A DNA stretch of 64,000 nt from Verticillium longisporum (lineage: Eukaryota > Ascomycota > Sordariomycetes > Glomerellales > Plectosphaerellaceae), in contig JAETXT010000009.1 in NCBI GenBank assembly GCA_019188255.1, forward strand, positions 3,286,001 to 3,350,000, written 5' to 3'. The translations under genes were made by a program, and so were the position numbers. This document shows, in pieces, positions 1-12,955 of this stretch (position 1 is its first letter; each line of letters begins with the position of its first letter). Under the pieces are notes generated by a model, which worked only from the letters and a program-made list of their open reading frames with translations, was not told the DNA's origin and did not search any database.

Positions 1-200
1 ACCTGTGCAAAAAAGGGGGGAAATGATCAAAGACACGCCGGCCCGATCGATCGGAGGCAAGTCGTAACACGGTATCCTTGGCCCAGCCAACCGCCCGTCC
101 CAAAACGGGAGAAAACATGCCGTTCCCTCCATTTGTTATGATGCGAGGCGCACCGCGTTCCCCTACCCCCAAAAACGCCATGCTATGCAGAAAAATGATA

Positions 201-1255
201 TTACAGAGAACCCAGGCGGAGAAGAGCCTCCACGGCGTCACGCTCCTGTGCGTCCGACGTGGCTCCTAGCGCCGAAAAGTCAAGGTTGAGCGGCTGGGGC
301 GACCGCGCCATACCGTTTGAGACGGATCGTAGGCCTCCTGAGGCGTGGACAGAATTCAGAAAACTGCGACCTGCCGGAGTGGCATATGAGTCAGCGCGTA
401 GGGCGGCGGCACCCACCGCTGCCCAGTCTTCGTCATCGGTCACGTCTTCGGGGTCATCGTTCATGATCATGTCGTCGTCAGGAGCCTCAGAGCACGAGGC
501 TGAAGCCGAGCCATCGAGCGACATTTTGTCAGCTTCGTCTTCCATCATCATCATCGGGTCGTGGTCATCGTGGGAGAAAACCATGGAGCCGGCTGTCTCG
601 GAGGACGCGGCGTGGAGGCGCGAGCGATCGACCCCCCTGCCACCAGCACTGCTCTTGTTGATGGGAATGCCCGAGACGTGATCGTTGTCTGCGGGTGGCG
701 ACGTCCTGCGCGAAGGGTGGCCGCGACGACGGGCGTCCCAGCGTCCCCAGCCAACCTTCTCAAACTCGACGTCGCCATCAGGACCACCGCCCTCGCCGCC
801 TCGTCCCTCGTGCGCACCGACGACAAGCCTGCGAGCCTTGGTCGGGGGAACGCCGGCGAAGCCTGGGACCGAGGTGGTCAGGTAGCCCATGATGTGGCGG
901 ATGGCCAGGGGACCATGGTTGAGCAGAATCTCGGGCAGGTGGTGCTTGGCCAGCAGCTGGGCGCTGATAGCGCCAGTGGCATCGTAGGGAGGTGAGCGCG
1001 AGGCGTTGCGACCACGAAGACGGGCGTCGTGGGCGTCGTGCAGGTCCAGGTCCGAGTCGATGGGCTCGAGCTTGGCCTTCTGCAGCTGGGCCTTGAGGCC
1101 GTGAGGCGGCAGCGCCGGGGAGATGGAGTTGGGAGGAGTCGGGAGGGTGTGAGATCGTGTCACAGTCGGGACACTCCGAGTCGCTACAACAGTCAAGTTG
1201 TCTCGGCTCAAGGAGGCCTGGGGGTATCGCGAGCAGCTGCTGCCGTGGTTGCCAT
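201..1255 (-). CDS. STB3: Stb3-like Sin3-binding / RRPE-binding protein (one apparent 1-base break)
   Basis: Likely nuclear transcription regulator of the Stb3 family; in yeast Stb3 binds the ribosomal RNA processing element and the Sin3 corepressor to control growth genes. The conserved block lies around residues 90-200 and includes LPEILLNHGPLAIRHIMGYL, a PPTKARRLV segment and the motif FEKVGWGRWDARRRG. An acidic Asp/Met-rich stretch follows, and the tail ends in DAVEALLRLGSL. I start at the ATG at 1255, which gives MATTAAAARDTPRPP and then a stop. The conserved frame resumes at LSRDNLTVV, so one base seems to be missing near the AA at 1210-1211. With it restored the protein is about 351 residues. 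A probable 5'-UTR intron lies at 1292-1462 (donor GTACGT, CTAAT branch, TTAG acceptor). Family assignment is firm; the exact N-terminus is inferred. Confidence 0.85.
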
Positions 1256-1291
1256 GGTGTCGGATCGGGGTCCGGTTGCTTCGAGACGAGC

Positions 1292-1462
1292 CTAACCAAG
1301 CAAAAGTGATTAGTTTGCGGAAAACCAAGTGATGGAACAGAGTCGTGATGCGATGCGACGCGTATTTGAAAGCAAAGAGAAAGGGGCAACGGTCGTGGTG
1401 GTCGCCAGGTTGAGTCACAGGGGGGCGCAAAAGCAACAAGAGCGCGAAACAACGAGACGTAC
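1292..1462 (-). other. Probable 5'-UTR intron of the STB3-like gene
   Basis: On the minus strand the donor GTACGT and an acceptor ending GGTTAG, preceded by a CTAAT branch-like site, bracket 171 bp just upstream of the start codon. Reading through it gives no conserved protein sequence. The position is inferred from splice signals only. Confidence 0.5.
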
Positions 1463-4400
1463 CAAGTCAGTCCGAAGCAGTGGGATAAGCTGATGCTTTG
1501 CGTGGAGAAGCAAAGCAAAGGGGTGGCAAGAAAAGCGACGATTGGCAAGCTAGCAGAGCTGAAGCAATGACCTTGACTGCAACAAGAAAATCTCGATGCG
1601 ATTTCGTGTTATTCTTTCGTGATGTGGTTGTGCGTTGGGGGAGGAGGAGGGAAGGGGAGGGCAGCGGGAATGGGGGAGAGGTTCTAATGTACAGCCATCG
1701 CCCATTGCCATGGTGAGAGACGAGTGCGCGCGCACATACAGCACACAAGAGAGATAGGTAGAGAGAGAGAGGGTACGTCAGTTGTGCCTGTAGATGCCAG
1801 CCAAGACGAGGTACCTATGGACAAGGGAAGGAGAGGTACGGCAGTATGGGGAAAGGTACTTGAGCTAGTGTAGCTGCAGCAGTGACAATCCAGGTCCCGC
1901 AGGTCGGCTTGTGGGTACCTTCCCGCTTGCCTGAGGTCATGATTCCTGCCTTGTCGTGGCCACTGCTCACTGAATGCCTGCCCGGCTGGCGTAGGCAAGT
2001 ACATGCTAGGCTGCACATTCCCCAGCTACGGGTAGTTTTGGGGCCGTGGAGCCCCGAAGCGACAGCGAAGCAAGGCCCGCCCAGCAGCCAGCTGCTCTGG
2101 TTTGGGCTGTCAGAGGGGGTGGCTGCAGCTCTTTCCCGGCCTGAGGCGCTGCACATGCACCAAGCGGCCAACGCGACAGGGAAACACAGGGTGTGCTTAT
2201 AGCTGTTATGGGGGCTGATGTATCCAAAGTGTTCATCCCTGGTTCCCGCTGGCACAAGACACATTGATGCTGTATACAGTGTCAAAGGTCGTCACTTGAG
2301 ACAGTAAAGTTGGAAGGGAGGGATCAGAACAGCACAGTTGCCTGGAGGGAGTCATCGCACGTGGACAACCAAACTCGCTTTCCATGTTCTCTCCCTCCTT
2401 GTTTCCTAAGTACTTTTCTCTTATGAGCGCTCGCGTCTGCAGGAATCTGGTTTCTAGCATCCATCCTGAGATTTACGCAATTTCGCCATGGTCAAAATAA
2501 TAATTCTGTTTTCTTTCTGTGCGCACGCCATGCTCAATAGCCCGTCCTCTGAACACGAAAGATCACAAGCTGTTGTGGATATGGCCCCATCTGCTTTGTA
2601 CGCGGCTGTCTTCCGGTATCAAAGCGCTTCCGTGTCCACGCTGGCTGGACTTGCCCTTTTTGCCTTGCCTTTCCCCCCCTTCCCATGGCACCAAAGCTGA
2701 CAACACGTATCCCTGGAGCGTGGAGTCTGTGGACCGCGTACTACTAGCCACGGACAGGATGACTCAAACGTGCACCAATCGCCCACACAAAAAGATATTT
2801 TGGAAAGGCAAAGGGGGCATCAGAAAATAGGGGAAACGAAACCACAAATACCACAGCGAGATGAGCCATCTCCCATCCCAGCAATCCGGCTCATACCAGG
2901 ACGCTCGGCCCAGCATATCATGCCCTGCCACTTTCGACCCCCTGAAATTTTCACTTTGGTCGTGAGGGCATCATCACCCAGACAATCAAACCCTGCCTTC
3001 GTCCCTCTGTCAAACACGGCGGAAACCGGGAGCCGGCCGCGCTGGCACTGCGGACCCAAATCCATGGATCCGTCAAGTCGTCTCATCCCGGCATCGCTCT
3101 GATCACCGGCTTCTCCCCGATGGCCGATGTACCCCATGTGATCCGCAATAGCTCCTGAGTTGCCCCTCCGCAGACGCCTGGCTCTTCGTGGAGATTGCGC
3201 CGTCTCACGAAATCATTGTGCCCTCTCTTGATCCATGGCTACCCGTGCTGCCACTTGTTCTCATGTGAAACAACCCAGCCAGGGAACAGCTTGGACCGCA
3301 TTAATCTGATCCGTTCTATACCGTCCGTTACGGCTGGCTGGTATCGAAAGCCGCCGTATGGACGATTCAGGATACCAGGGCTCTGGGCAGACAAGATTGG
3401 ATGTCCTTAGGGCTAGGGCAGGACGGGACGAGGGTCGATAGGGAGCCAAGCGCCATCGTTCACGATAGCTATCTATCCCGTCACGCAGCGGCCGCGGACG
3501 ATGCGCCGATGTCGCCTTGCGTGTTCACGATCGCGATCAGCGGGCACCTAATGCCTCTGTTGGCTCACCCAGTCCTAAACTAGGCCTGAAGAGATAACTG
3601 GCCATGTTGATGAATGAGGCGATGTTGACTCTTTGCTTGTCATCGCTCGATTGGCGGTCACAAGGTAGGCCCAAGTCGTGGCTAACCCGACCCGTTGCCT
3701 GCAAACTTGGCCATCCTTTGTCACAAGTCATGGCATTGCCCTTTGGTCAAACACCGAACGCCAAAGACCCCTTGATCGGCACTTGCATCCCAAGTGTACC
3801 GACAAGCCTCACTCCCTCGTGGCCAGAACCTTTAAACCCAATCGCAACACCAGACTCGAGTCGTGCTTGGCCTAAAAAGCACCCTTACGTTCAGCCACGG
3901 CGTGCCTCCTCCGGTGTTGTGCCAAGCCGTCCAGAACGGACGTCCTGATGCTAGACTTACGACAGCATCGTCACTGAACCTCATCAGCATGAGTACGGTG
4001 AGTACGATGACGATGATACTGGGCCCAGGATCTCTGCTGCAGGAACTCCCACACGCCGCCGCCTCTGCGTCATCGTCACCAACACGAACCCAGTGGTCCA
4101 GAACCGGACAAATTCAAGAGCCAACGCCCCATTCACGCGCGTCGACCGGGGTGGCTGTGTACATACAAAGGGCTGGTGACTGATTGGCGATGACCGGACG
4201 ACTGAACGAGTCACTGGGCCCTCTCTATTTCCATCCCTTTCAGATCATCAAATGCCCGAACGCCCCCGTTCCATTTTCACTGTGTACATCTCTTCGCGCC
4301 TAGGGGGCGTGGCTTTACGATCCCGGGCGCACAGTGTCGTTACTTTTACAGACACAGTCCAGTGACTTGTGTGTTTGAGAAGAGAGAGAGGGGGGGTGTC

Positions 4401-6167
4401 TCCCACAGATAGGCAGAGTGAAGCCCCATGCGCCAGCCACCGACCCGCGTCCACCCCCATCCTGCCCCCAATGCTTACGGAGGAGATAAGAGACGACGAC
4501 GACGACGTATGACTGCCACAATGACCCGAGGACTACCAACATATTCCCCCGGATAGAGGGGGGGGGGGGTATCACTCATCACGATATCGGCACCAGCATT
4601 CTTCCTCGGTGTTTTTTGATCAATACATTTCTGTGTGTATCATCTGATCATGGAGCAAGCCCATGTCCCCGGCCTACCCTTTCCACATTCACACCACCTG
4701 TACCAACCCCTCTCTCCCTCGCCCCTCATCGGCAATGTTTCGGCTGCGCGATGCATCTGCTTCAATCGGGCGGTCCAGTACGAACGCGGGCTGACACCAT
4801 GGGCAAACATGTATCGTCGCCTCTTGAAGAAACATGCGCTGAAGAACTGCTGCATAATGTCGACAAGAAGTGGAGGAGAAGTGCGCCTCGCTGGTCTTCA
4901 TGCTCGCATTGGCAGTTGGCAGAATTCCATTGCACCACACTTTCTCATCCTCCGACGAGGCGCGCAGCCATCACGTTCCGTCGAGCGGGCTCTGCGATTG
5001 GTGTATTCGAAAAAAAACAGCCGAAGGGTGCGACGGCATGATGGTGTGTACGTGTTAGTGTGGCGTGTAGGCAAGGCGCGCGTGGACCACTCTCCGCACA
5101 AAGGTAACAAACCCCACTGGCGTTAGCCAAGTTGTACGTCCCTTTGCGTCTCATCAATGTGACTTGTAGAGTGTCTAAATGAGCGATCCTCATCCGCCTG
5201 ACCTCGTCCTGCCGCGCACTAGACCCCATTCCACAAGCACCAACACTGGAGGCTTGCCCGTGTAGCGCGTCACGACGACTGTCTTGGTAACAAGGGCTGC
5301 CCGCATTTCTCATTGCGTCCCTTCTTGGGCGAGGGCCTAGGTCGCTCGGCGCCAGGTTCTCGTCAAGGCTGTATGACCAAGACGAGGAGATCCAAAGCCC
5401 TGGCGCCCCGCCCCTCGCATCGCATCGCCGCCCCCGCGATATCATGCCCTTAGTCCATTCACCCGCTGACACGACCCCACGTTGTGCAACGCTGCGTCGT
5501 GAAGCCTCGACAGGTTTCCCGGTCCGACGACTCGATATGACGCGCTGAAACCACGCCTTCCGTCCGTCCGTCGTGGCCCGATGCAGTCTACTACCCCATT
5601 GCTGCTTTCCCCTCTTTCTTCCGCGGCCTTTTGGAATCCTTCATTTTTGAGTTGAATCTTTTGAGTTGGATCTCGGGACAGGTCTGTTGAGGGCCGGACT
5701 TCCGAAGTCTCCCGTTCGATGGCGGGCGGCGGCAAAATAGCTTCCCGTCGGGTCCCGGCGGGGTGGGTTTGGTGATGCAAGCCCCCCTTCCCCTCCCCCT
5801 CCCCCTCCTCCTTCGCTGCCTGCCCGCACCCGCGAGCGGCCATGCTCAACCCGCCCACCTTGGTGGGCACCTCTCGGACGGACCTGACGGATTGGTGGGG
5901 GGCTTCACATGGACCACGACGCAGCTTCAGCGCGCCTTTCGTCCCAATATATTAACTCGACACCCCCAACTACCTGCTTCGGTGTGGTAGGGATAGTAGG
6001 GCAACAAATACCTCAAACTGTGTTCGATTGCGTGCATACTTGCGTCGGTCCGAGGTACCTGTTGAGCCGATTTCAACGACATGCGTTCTGGGCGAAACCC
6101 GTGACTCTGTGCCATCGTGGGGAGGGTCCGGAGGAGGGTGTAGCCCTGGAAGCTAGTGCTCAACCTC
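1463..6167. other. Long intergenic region between STB3 and TOP3
   Basis: About 4.7 kb with no ORF that resembles a known protein or shows splice structure. The part next to STB3 is pyrimidine-rich on the minus strand (about 1630-1680) and probably belongs to its leader and promoter. Short TACCT/GGTACC elements occur at 1760-1860. A homopolymer G run sits at about 4560-4569. I see no RNA gene or mobile element. Confidence 0.6.
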
Positions 6168-8467
6168 TCACGCAAAGATGAACTCACGACAGGCCTGTGT
6201 GTGTGTGTCAGCATGCGAGGCAGGAAGATCCGCAGCAGAAAGGGAAGGGGAAGGGGCGGGGGCAAACAAACCTCCTTGAGGGTGTTCATCTTCTCCTGCG
6301 TGAGGGCGAAGACCTGCCGATACTGACCGATGTTCTGCTGAAGGACCTCTGCCTTGGAAGCGCGACCTTCGCATATGGCCTTCATCTGGGCCTCCATCTC
6401 CTTTCGCAGGAATGGCTTGCCGAGGCTGGTCTCCAGCTCCATCCGATCGAATCCCACAATGAGTGCCATGCCCAGTTTCGTCGGCACGAACACCTTGAGA
6501 CGACCCCGTCCGCCGGAGGATGACGCCCCTCCGCGTCCTCCACGACCGCCTCGGCCTCTGCCTCCACGGCTGCCGCGGCCCCTCTTGCCCCTCCTCTGGC
6601 CGGCGGTGACTCAACCTCATCGTCGTCGTCATCCTGTGCCGCTGGGCCTGTTTGGTCGATGAGGGCTGCGTACTCCCGATCCTGGATCTTCTGGATGTGT
6701 TCGGCCATGGTCGCGTCCGTGCCGATGCCGTTGATATCCATCAGCGCGATGAGATCGGCTTCCGTGAGATAGCTCGGCGGGCTGGTTTTGCCATCGGTCA
6801 GCATGGCCTCGGTGGGCTGGAAGACCTCGCCCACTCTGAACTTGGGCAGCTCCGTCGTGTCATTCCATTTCTCGTAGACGAACACGTCCAGATAGTTTCT
6901 CTCCAGCACATGTAACCCGTGGGCGTGAAAGCTCTCTTCACCGTAGAGAATCTCCACGTTCGTCGACACACCCTTTGCGTCATCCGAGCAGCAGGCCAGA
7001 AAACGACGTACAATGTATTCATACAGCCGTTTCGCGTCATGGGTCAGAACAGAAGGCGAAGCAAAAGTAACGGGGTGAATGGGCGGATGGGCTTTATCGT
7101 CATGCCGGCCTTGTCGGGGCTGACTGAAGCTCCCGCTCAAAAGGTCCTGGGCGTACTGTCCCCAGGCGTCGGACTGCGTCTGTTTCTGCACCAGGTTCCG
7201 CAAGTTGATCTCCTTGTCGAAACGATCCGTCTCGGTCCTCGGGTAGCTGATGAACCCCTTGTTGTAGAGGTCCTCGGCGACGCTCATGGCCTGCTGGCCG
7301 CTCATGCGCAGGAGACGTGTGGCTGCCTTTTGCAGCTCGACGGTCGTGAGCGGGAGAGGCTTCCACTTGCGCGTCGGCTTCTCCTGGACCTTGGTCACTT
7401 TTGCTGTTCTTGCCTGGATGCATCGCTCGTACAAGATGGTGACGGCCATGCGGTCGAAGAGACGGTTTCTTGACCAGGCAAACTTGACTTTTTTGCCCTC
7501 TTGGGTGTGGTTGACGTGGATGCTCCAGAATTGCTCCGGTACGAAGTTCTTAACCCGGAAGTATCGATCGACGACAAAGCCCAGTGTTGGAAATTGACAG
7601 GATCCTGGGTTCATCAGCAAGAGACGTCTTGAAGGTGGACTCGGGTGGAACGACCTACCATAGCTAATTATCATTTCAACAAGTGGTCCGCCGAGGTTCC
7701 TCAGGTTGGTGGTCAGGAACCGTGTAAAGGCATAACCGATCCGAAGGTCCAACTCCATTCGGGCGTCCACTGCATCTGCCTGACGTTCATCGAGATCCAC
7801 CAGGTTCTTCGCCGCTTGTATGACATGACTTTCGAGGGTCAGCGTGGCGATGCAGCAAGCAGTTCTGATGGACAAGAGACATACGTTCTTTCAATGTTGC
7901 TGAACTTGGCTCGTTTGACGCGGATCGTCGGCTTTCCTTTTTTTGCCAGTCCAACGATTTCTCGTCCGATGTTTTCGCCCTCGCGATCGCAATCCGTCCA
8001 GATGATGAGGAGATCGCAGTAGCGTGCTTGTTGCTCGATGTTGTCGGCAACCGCCTTTTTGTCCTACGATGGTCTCAGCATGTTAGCCTTCACACTGGGA
8101 GGGAAAGGACGCCTACAGAAGCCACAGTCGTTACGATCGGCGCATGGAATAGCGAGTCTGGAGGGGGGTACTGCCAGTTCTTGTTGGCAGGGGTGAACTC
8201 CATGCCGAGAAGATGGCCGCGGACAGCTGTCATGGTGACGTCGCACTGGTTCCATGGTGGGCCGAAATTAAAGCTAAAGCAGTAGTTCTTGGTGAACCGG
8301 TCATTTGTGTTGCGCTGTAGGGAATTGACTTGTCAGGACGATGAGAGGTGACCGGATGGGATGGATGTGGAGGAGGGGGTTCTCACAGTCTGTGATTGCC
8401 CGCCAGACAGGTGATCAGTAACGGCTTTGGAGATGGACGGCTTCTCGGCCACGCAAAGAACCCGCAT
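6168..8467 (-). CDS. TOP3: DNA topoisomerase III (six exons, one apparent 1-base break)
   Basis: Type IA topoisomerase that relaxes and decatenates DNA; family members act with a RecQ helicase and Rmi1 in the nucleus. Exons on the minus strand: 8387-8467, 8117-8314, 7885-8063, 7659-7828, 6272-7604 and 6168-6194. The start MRVLCVAEKPSISKAV is typical. The Toprim motif TDCDREGENIG gives Asp117/Asp119/Glu121, and FISYPRTETDRF carries the catalytic tyrosine near residue 330. NGIGTDATMAEHI follows, then an acidic plus RGG-rich linker and the C-terminal block VFVPTKLGMALI; the last exon encodes ACREFIFA. The frame changes in the RGG linker at the CCCC (plus strand) of 6588-6591, where one missing base is the simplest explanation. 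With it the protein is 662 residues. No C-terminal zinc fingers are seen. Confidence 0.95.
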
Positions 8468-9120
8468 GATGAGTCGGCCAATCTCAAAAGGAGTCGAGAG
8501 CCTGTGATGGTCGAACAACGGTGACTGTCTGCGTGTGTCAAGAGCCGATGTGGTATCTTGGGCGTGACAAGCGAATCGTCGAGGGCATGGCGCGTCTCCC
8601 CTGCAAAACCACGGGGAGCAGACCAACGCTCCGGATCTACAAAGACGCCTTGCAATGACGCTCCTTCAGCCAAGCTGCAAAACTCTCAAGCACACAAGAC
8701 AGCGTGTTGCCGGCCCCATCTCAGTCCTCTCTCATAGGTAGGTACTGACTGGTTGAAGAATTATTTGCGGCAGACGTTGAGAATGGGGTCAGCACTCAAT
8801 CAAGCACATCTAAGCATGGAGCCTATCAAACGCGACGATCCACATCAGATGGTCTGCGGGAAGCTGCAGGGGGAGTCCCTGCGTTAAACCTGAACGGGAC
8901 TGAACGGCAGGGGTTCTTGCTCCAGGACATGGACCTGACAAGCCTGAGTCTATGACGCGGCGCCCGTATTGTACCTCCCTCGCCTGATGTCTGTCAGTTC
9001 TGCTCTCCTACTACATCAGCTGCCGCCGGAAGGACGGTAACCTGTATCGCACGATATTCTTGTTCCGCACTTCACATCGTCTCCTCTCAACAGCTCGACG
9101 AAGCACGACGCCCACCGAAA
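8468..9120. promoter_or_regulatory. Divergent promoter region of TOP3 and the DUF1295 gene
   Basis: About 650 bp separate the two divergent start codons. No clear TATA box or repeat is visible. It presumably holds both promoters; this is inferred from gene orientation. Confidence 0.4.
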
Positions 9121-10310
9121 ATGGACGTACCCGCCACTATTGCCGCGTTTCCAGCGGCGTTGCCGACGCTCCAGCGCATCGAAGACTGCGCCAATTGGAC
9201 CCTCACCGTCAAGCCATTCATTCCCCAGCTCTTCGAACTCCCGAACCAGGTCCTCGAGAACATTGCCAGTCCCGCCGGCCTGCGCCAGCTCTACACCGAG
9301 ACCAACCCCTGATCTCTGGCTTTGCTGCCTCTCTGGCATTGTCCGTCATTTTCGCCATCGCCGCCGAGATCAACCGCAACTACTCCCAGGTCGACCGAGC
9401 GTGGAGTCTGCTGCCTAACCTCTACGTCGTTCACCTGGCTGTCTGGGCCAGGCTCGCCGGTATCGACGCCTCGAGGGTCGAATTCCTCTGCTCAGCCACT
9501 ACGCTGTGGAGTGTACGTTACAAGAGACTTGGATCCTAATGGAAGCTAGTACTGACGAGCTCGATACAGGCCCGTTTGACCTTCAACTATGCTCGCAAGG
9601 GTGGTTACAATGTCGGAAGCGAGGACTACCGATGGTACATGCCCCTGCGACAAGGCAGAACGAGCGCCTGCTGACTTGAACACAGGGAAATCGTACAGAA
9701 ATACCTCCCGCACTGGGTCTTCTTCATCTTCAACATTGGCTTCATCGCCATCTACCAGAACATCCTCCTCTTCGCCTTCTCCTGCGCTCCCGCCTACGTC
9801 ATTCTCCTGACCACCCAGTTCGAGAGGGAAGTGGGCGCCTCCGACTGGGCGTACTGCGGCATCATGCTGGCCCTCGTCCTGTCCGAGTACATCAGCGACG
9901 GCCAGCAGTGGGACTTCCACGCCGCCAAGCACAAGTACCAGAAGAGCGCCCAGGTCTCTGGCGGCTTCACCCAGGCCGACCTTGACCGAGGCTTCCTGAC
10001 CAAGGGCCTCTGGGCCCACTCCCGCCACCCCAACTTTGCCGCCGAGCAGCTCGTCTGGTTCATGCTGTACCAGTGGAGCTGCTACGCCTCGCGCACCCTG
10101 TTCAACTGGTCCTTCGTCGGGTCTGGCTCCCTGATCCTGTTGTTCCAGGGCTCTACCTGGCTCACCGAGCTCATCACGACCGGCAAGTATGTCGACTACA
10201 AGCACTATCAGAAGAACGTCGCCATGTTCCTGCCCACGTCTCTCTCGGGTTACAAGGCGCCACCGCCGACTGCGAACAGCACGTCCGAGAAGCGCAACGG
10301 CAAGAAGTGA
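9121..10310 (+). CDS. DUF1295 / steroid 5-alpha-reductase-like membrane protein (one apparent 1-base break)
   Basis: Integral membrane protein of the DUF1295 family, related in fold to 3-oxo-5-alpha-steroid 4-dehydrogenases and isoprenylcysteine methyltransferases; the substrate in fungi is not established. Exons 9121-9512, 9570-9634 and 9686-10310 join to about 360 residues. Visible blocks are the hydrophobic segment FAASLALSVIFAIAAEINRN, DRAWSLLPNLYVVH, the family-typical GLWAHSRHPNFAAEQ near the C-terminal third, and a Lys-rich tail ending RNGKK, which could be an ER-retention-like signal. The frame breaks at the CCCC of 9306-9309 (TETNP then LISGF). There are no splice sites there, and one extra C restores the reading. 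The gene is divergent from TOP3. Confidence 0.9.
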
Positions 10311-10448
10311 GGGAAGCATGGATGAATGAATGGCATCATGACACTACGGCTTATACGTCTCGATACATCTTGGAGAATACTTTGTCGACTGTCCGCTCAT
10401 GTTTTGCATCTATGTAGAATGCATCTAGATAGCTCTAATGTCTAACGT

Positions 10449-10492
10449 CAAGCATCAAGCCAAGCATCAAGCCAAGCATCAAGCATCATCTC
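10449..10492. repeat. Short tandem AAGCATCAAGCC repeat
   Basis: About three and a half copies of a 12-bp unit lie between the 3' ends of two convergent genes, probably in the 3'-UTR of one of them. No function is visible. Confidence 0.6.
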
Positions 10493-10535
10493 CACTTGCT
10501 CGTGACTTTTTTCGTTGTGAAACAAAAAAAGCAAA

Positions 10536-11637
10536 TCACTCGATCCTGAGATCCCGGATGCCATCGACGTAGTAGGCCGGCACGGCCACGGCATCCTCGG
10601 CCTCCCAGTCGGCCTTTGTGTTGACGCCAGTCAGCACAGCCAGCGTGCCGCCGAGCTTGCCCTCGATGCCAAACTTGATGTCCGTGTTGAGGCGGTCGCC
10701 AATCATGCACGTCCTCGCGCGTTCGAGGTGGAAGCGCCCCGTCACGGCATCCATCATGGCCTGGCTCGGCTTGCCCAGCTCGAGGGGCTGCCTGCCGATC
10801 ATGTTGACGAGGGGCACGCCGACGCTGCCGGCGCCGGGGAAGAAGCTGCCGTTCATGGGCAGGGTGCTGTCGCAGTTTGTGGCGAGGAAGACGGCGCCGC
10901 GGCGCAGGTACTGGTAGGCCGTCGCCAGCTTGAGGTAGTTGACGTGGAAGTCGAGGCCCGCGAGCACGACGCCGACCTCGGGGTCGAGGGCCGAGCCGTC
11001 GGCGAGGGCGGCAAAGTCGGCGGGCGTCACGTCGCGGCGCAGGCCCGGGTCCGTGCCGCCGACAAAGGGCACGTTCTCGGCGCGCAGCTCGTCCTCGATG
11101 CCCGACTCGCCGAGCACGAAGACCTTGGGCTTGTCGGCGGGCCGGCGCAGGATGCGCGAGATGTAGATGGACGCCGAGTAGGCCGAGCCGAAGACGTCCT
11201 CGGGCGTGCACTTGATCGAGAGCTTCTGGAACTTCTTGTGGTAGTCGGCGCGGGACTTGGTCGAGTTGTTCGTCACGAAGATGGTCCGCTTGCCTGCTCG
11301 TCTCGTCATGTGAGTTGCGATGTTGGACCCTGGAGCTGGAGAGGGGGGGAGCGGCCCCATGGAATGACGGACCTTGGGAGTGAAGATAGTCGATGGCCTC
11401 GGGGACGCCGTCAAAGAGGTGATCGCCGGACCAGAGAACGCCTGTAACCTCATCGGTGAGTGATCAGAGGGGCCGTGAGACTTTTATGAGGCGTACCATC
11501 GCAATCGATGAGGAACGTCTGGGGATGAGGTCAGCAAGGTCATCGAGTGAGACGGGGAGGGGATAATCGCGCACGTCGAACTTGTTCAGGAACTCCTGAA
11601 GGGCGGCCTTGTCGCCGCTGAGGTACTTTGAAGACAT
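10536..11637 (-). CDS. PHO13: HAD-superfamily 4-nitrophenylphosphatase / phosphoglycolate phosphatase (Pho13 type)
   Basis: Cytosolic C2-cap HAD phosphatase; Pho13/PGP enzymes remove toxic side products such as 2-phosphoglycolate-type metabolites and act on 4-nitrophenyl phosphate in vitro. Exons on the minus strand: 11575-11637, 11497-11518 (22 nt), 11373-11441 and 10536-11293, giving 303 residues, the usual family length. Motif I is LIDCDGVLW with the nucleophile Asp26 and Asp28. Motif II is FVTNNSTKSR, the motif III lysine is in LELGKPSQAMMDA, and motif IV is MIGDRLNTDIKFG. All catalytic residues are present. A very short second exon carries most of motif I. The gene converges with the DUF1295 gene. 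Confidence 0.93.
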
Positions 11638-12955
11638 GATGGCGGATCTTGCAAGGCGGTTGTGTGTTTTGGATGAGATGGTAAGAACGAGGCTGGTGTT
11701 AGTGAGATGTATTGTGGATAAGTGTCGTGCAGGCGTGAGCAGGATTAGTCACGTCATGATGGTCCCCGTTCGGCTTTCTCTCCGGGTGCGGTCCCCATCT
11801 ACGGCCGACGTACACCTCGCCGTCTGGTCCTGGGTGTTTTGGGACAAGGAATTGACAACGAATTCTGTTTTACGATGCTTCATGACATGCATGGGATCGA
11901 GTCGTTGGGTTGAGTTCTGATAGACCATGATGCCGCACCTCACATGGGAGCTAGGTAGAGCGGGTCAGTACTTCAACCTACCGCTCAACACCAGATGGTC
12001 GGGAGTTCACGAAATGGAGTCTCCCATGGCATGGGTGACTACATGGTCTCTTGTGAACATGGAGCGAGCAGCTGGACTTCTACTTCGTCATTGGCATGAC
12101 CCATTTGCAACTGAACATGACCTTCCCTACCTCACCTTACCTTACCTAGGTAGGTAGGCTTGGTAGGTAGGCTTGGTAGGTAGCTTGGTAGGTAGCTTGG
12201 TAGGTAGCTTGGTAGGTAGCTTGGTAGGTACCAAGGCAGGTAGGTAGAAAGGGCTGGCTGGCCAACTGTAGGGGTCTACACAAGGTACCTCGGAGCCTGG
12301 TCTTCAGTGATCACAGGCAAGAAGGTCAACCAACGACCCCTGCCAATCCCGCACCCTGATTCACCGACGCTCACCGTTGACTGGCCCCTGCCTTCTCACC
12401 CGCATCCCCAACGCGCGAGCCACCTTCCCCGCGTGGGGGAACGCCCACCTGCCGTCTCAGTGGTGACCTCGTACTCAAGCCCTTCACGTAACGGTTCACT
12501 TTCGACCACCCAAGACACACCGAGCCCAGGTCCGGAAGTTGTGGGAGGTTGTGGAATGGTGCCGGGCGACCTTGTGCGTCCCTGGTCACACCACAAGCAC
12601 CTCACCTCCACCACCCCACGCGAGCCTGGGCCAAAGCCGTACAGTAACCCGGCTGACCCTGCCAACCCTTAAAGTTCACGAGTTACCTGCCTGGTTCCTC
12701 TTCCCGTCAGCCTTTGACTTTTGACCTTTCATTTCTAGTTTGATTGTACTTCTTCCGATAGCTCCGATACCTCTCGCTGTCAGCCCTTTTCTATAACGCA
12801 GTTCGCTCCCAGGCAAACCCTCTTCCTCACTTCTCCCCGTGCCTCACCACATACCGACCATTTCCCACGATCAATCAAACGGCAAAGGAACCGCAAAGGA
12901 ACCACAAAGGAACCACAATCGCCAGAAGCCATCGAACACCATCACCAACGTAAAC
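11638..12955. other. Intergenic region with a 12-bp minisatellite
   Basis: About 1.3 kb between divergent genes. It contains the tandem repeat listed at 12141-12247. The last 300 bp before the small conserved gene are CT-rich, as expected of a fungal leader or promoter. No coding potential is recognised. Confidence 0.5.
12141..12247. repeat. Minisatellite, 12-bp unit AGCTTGGTAGGT
   Basis: About seven copies of a CTTGGTAGGTAG unit, with some 13-bp variants at the left end, flanked by TACCTTACCTAGG and GGTACC elements. It is intergenic. The TAGG/GGTACC core recurs elsewhere in this window. Confidence 0.85.

Noticed and set aside
259..681. Plus-strand open frame over the STB3 C-terminus
   Set aside because: It is rich in Ser because it reads the reverse of an Asp/Glu/Met-rich acidic region. 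The conserved domain is on the minus strand.
6560..6640. A 32-bp intron in TOP3 that would also restore the frame
   Set aside because: A GTTGAG to GCAAG excision would work in frame, but 32 bp is below workable intron size and lacks a branch site. One missing G in a GGGG run explains it better.
9546..10319. 257-codon minus-strand open frame over the DUF1295 gene
   Set aside because: Shadow of a conserved membrane protein; the sense strand carries all family motifs and consistent introns.
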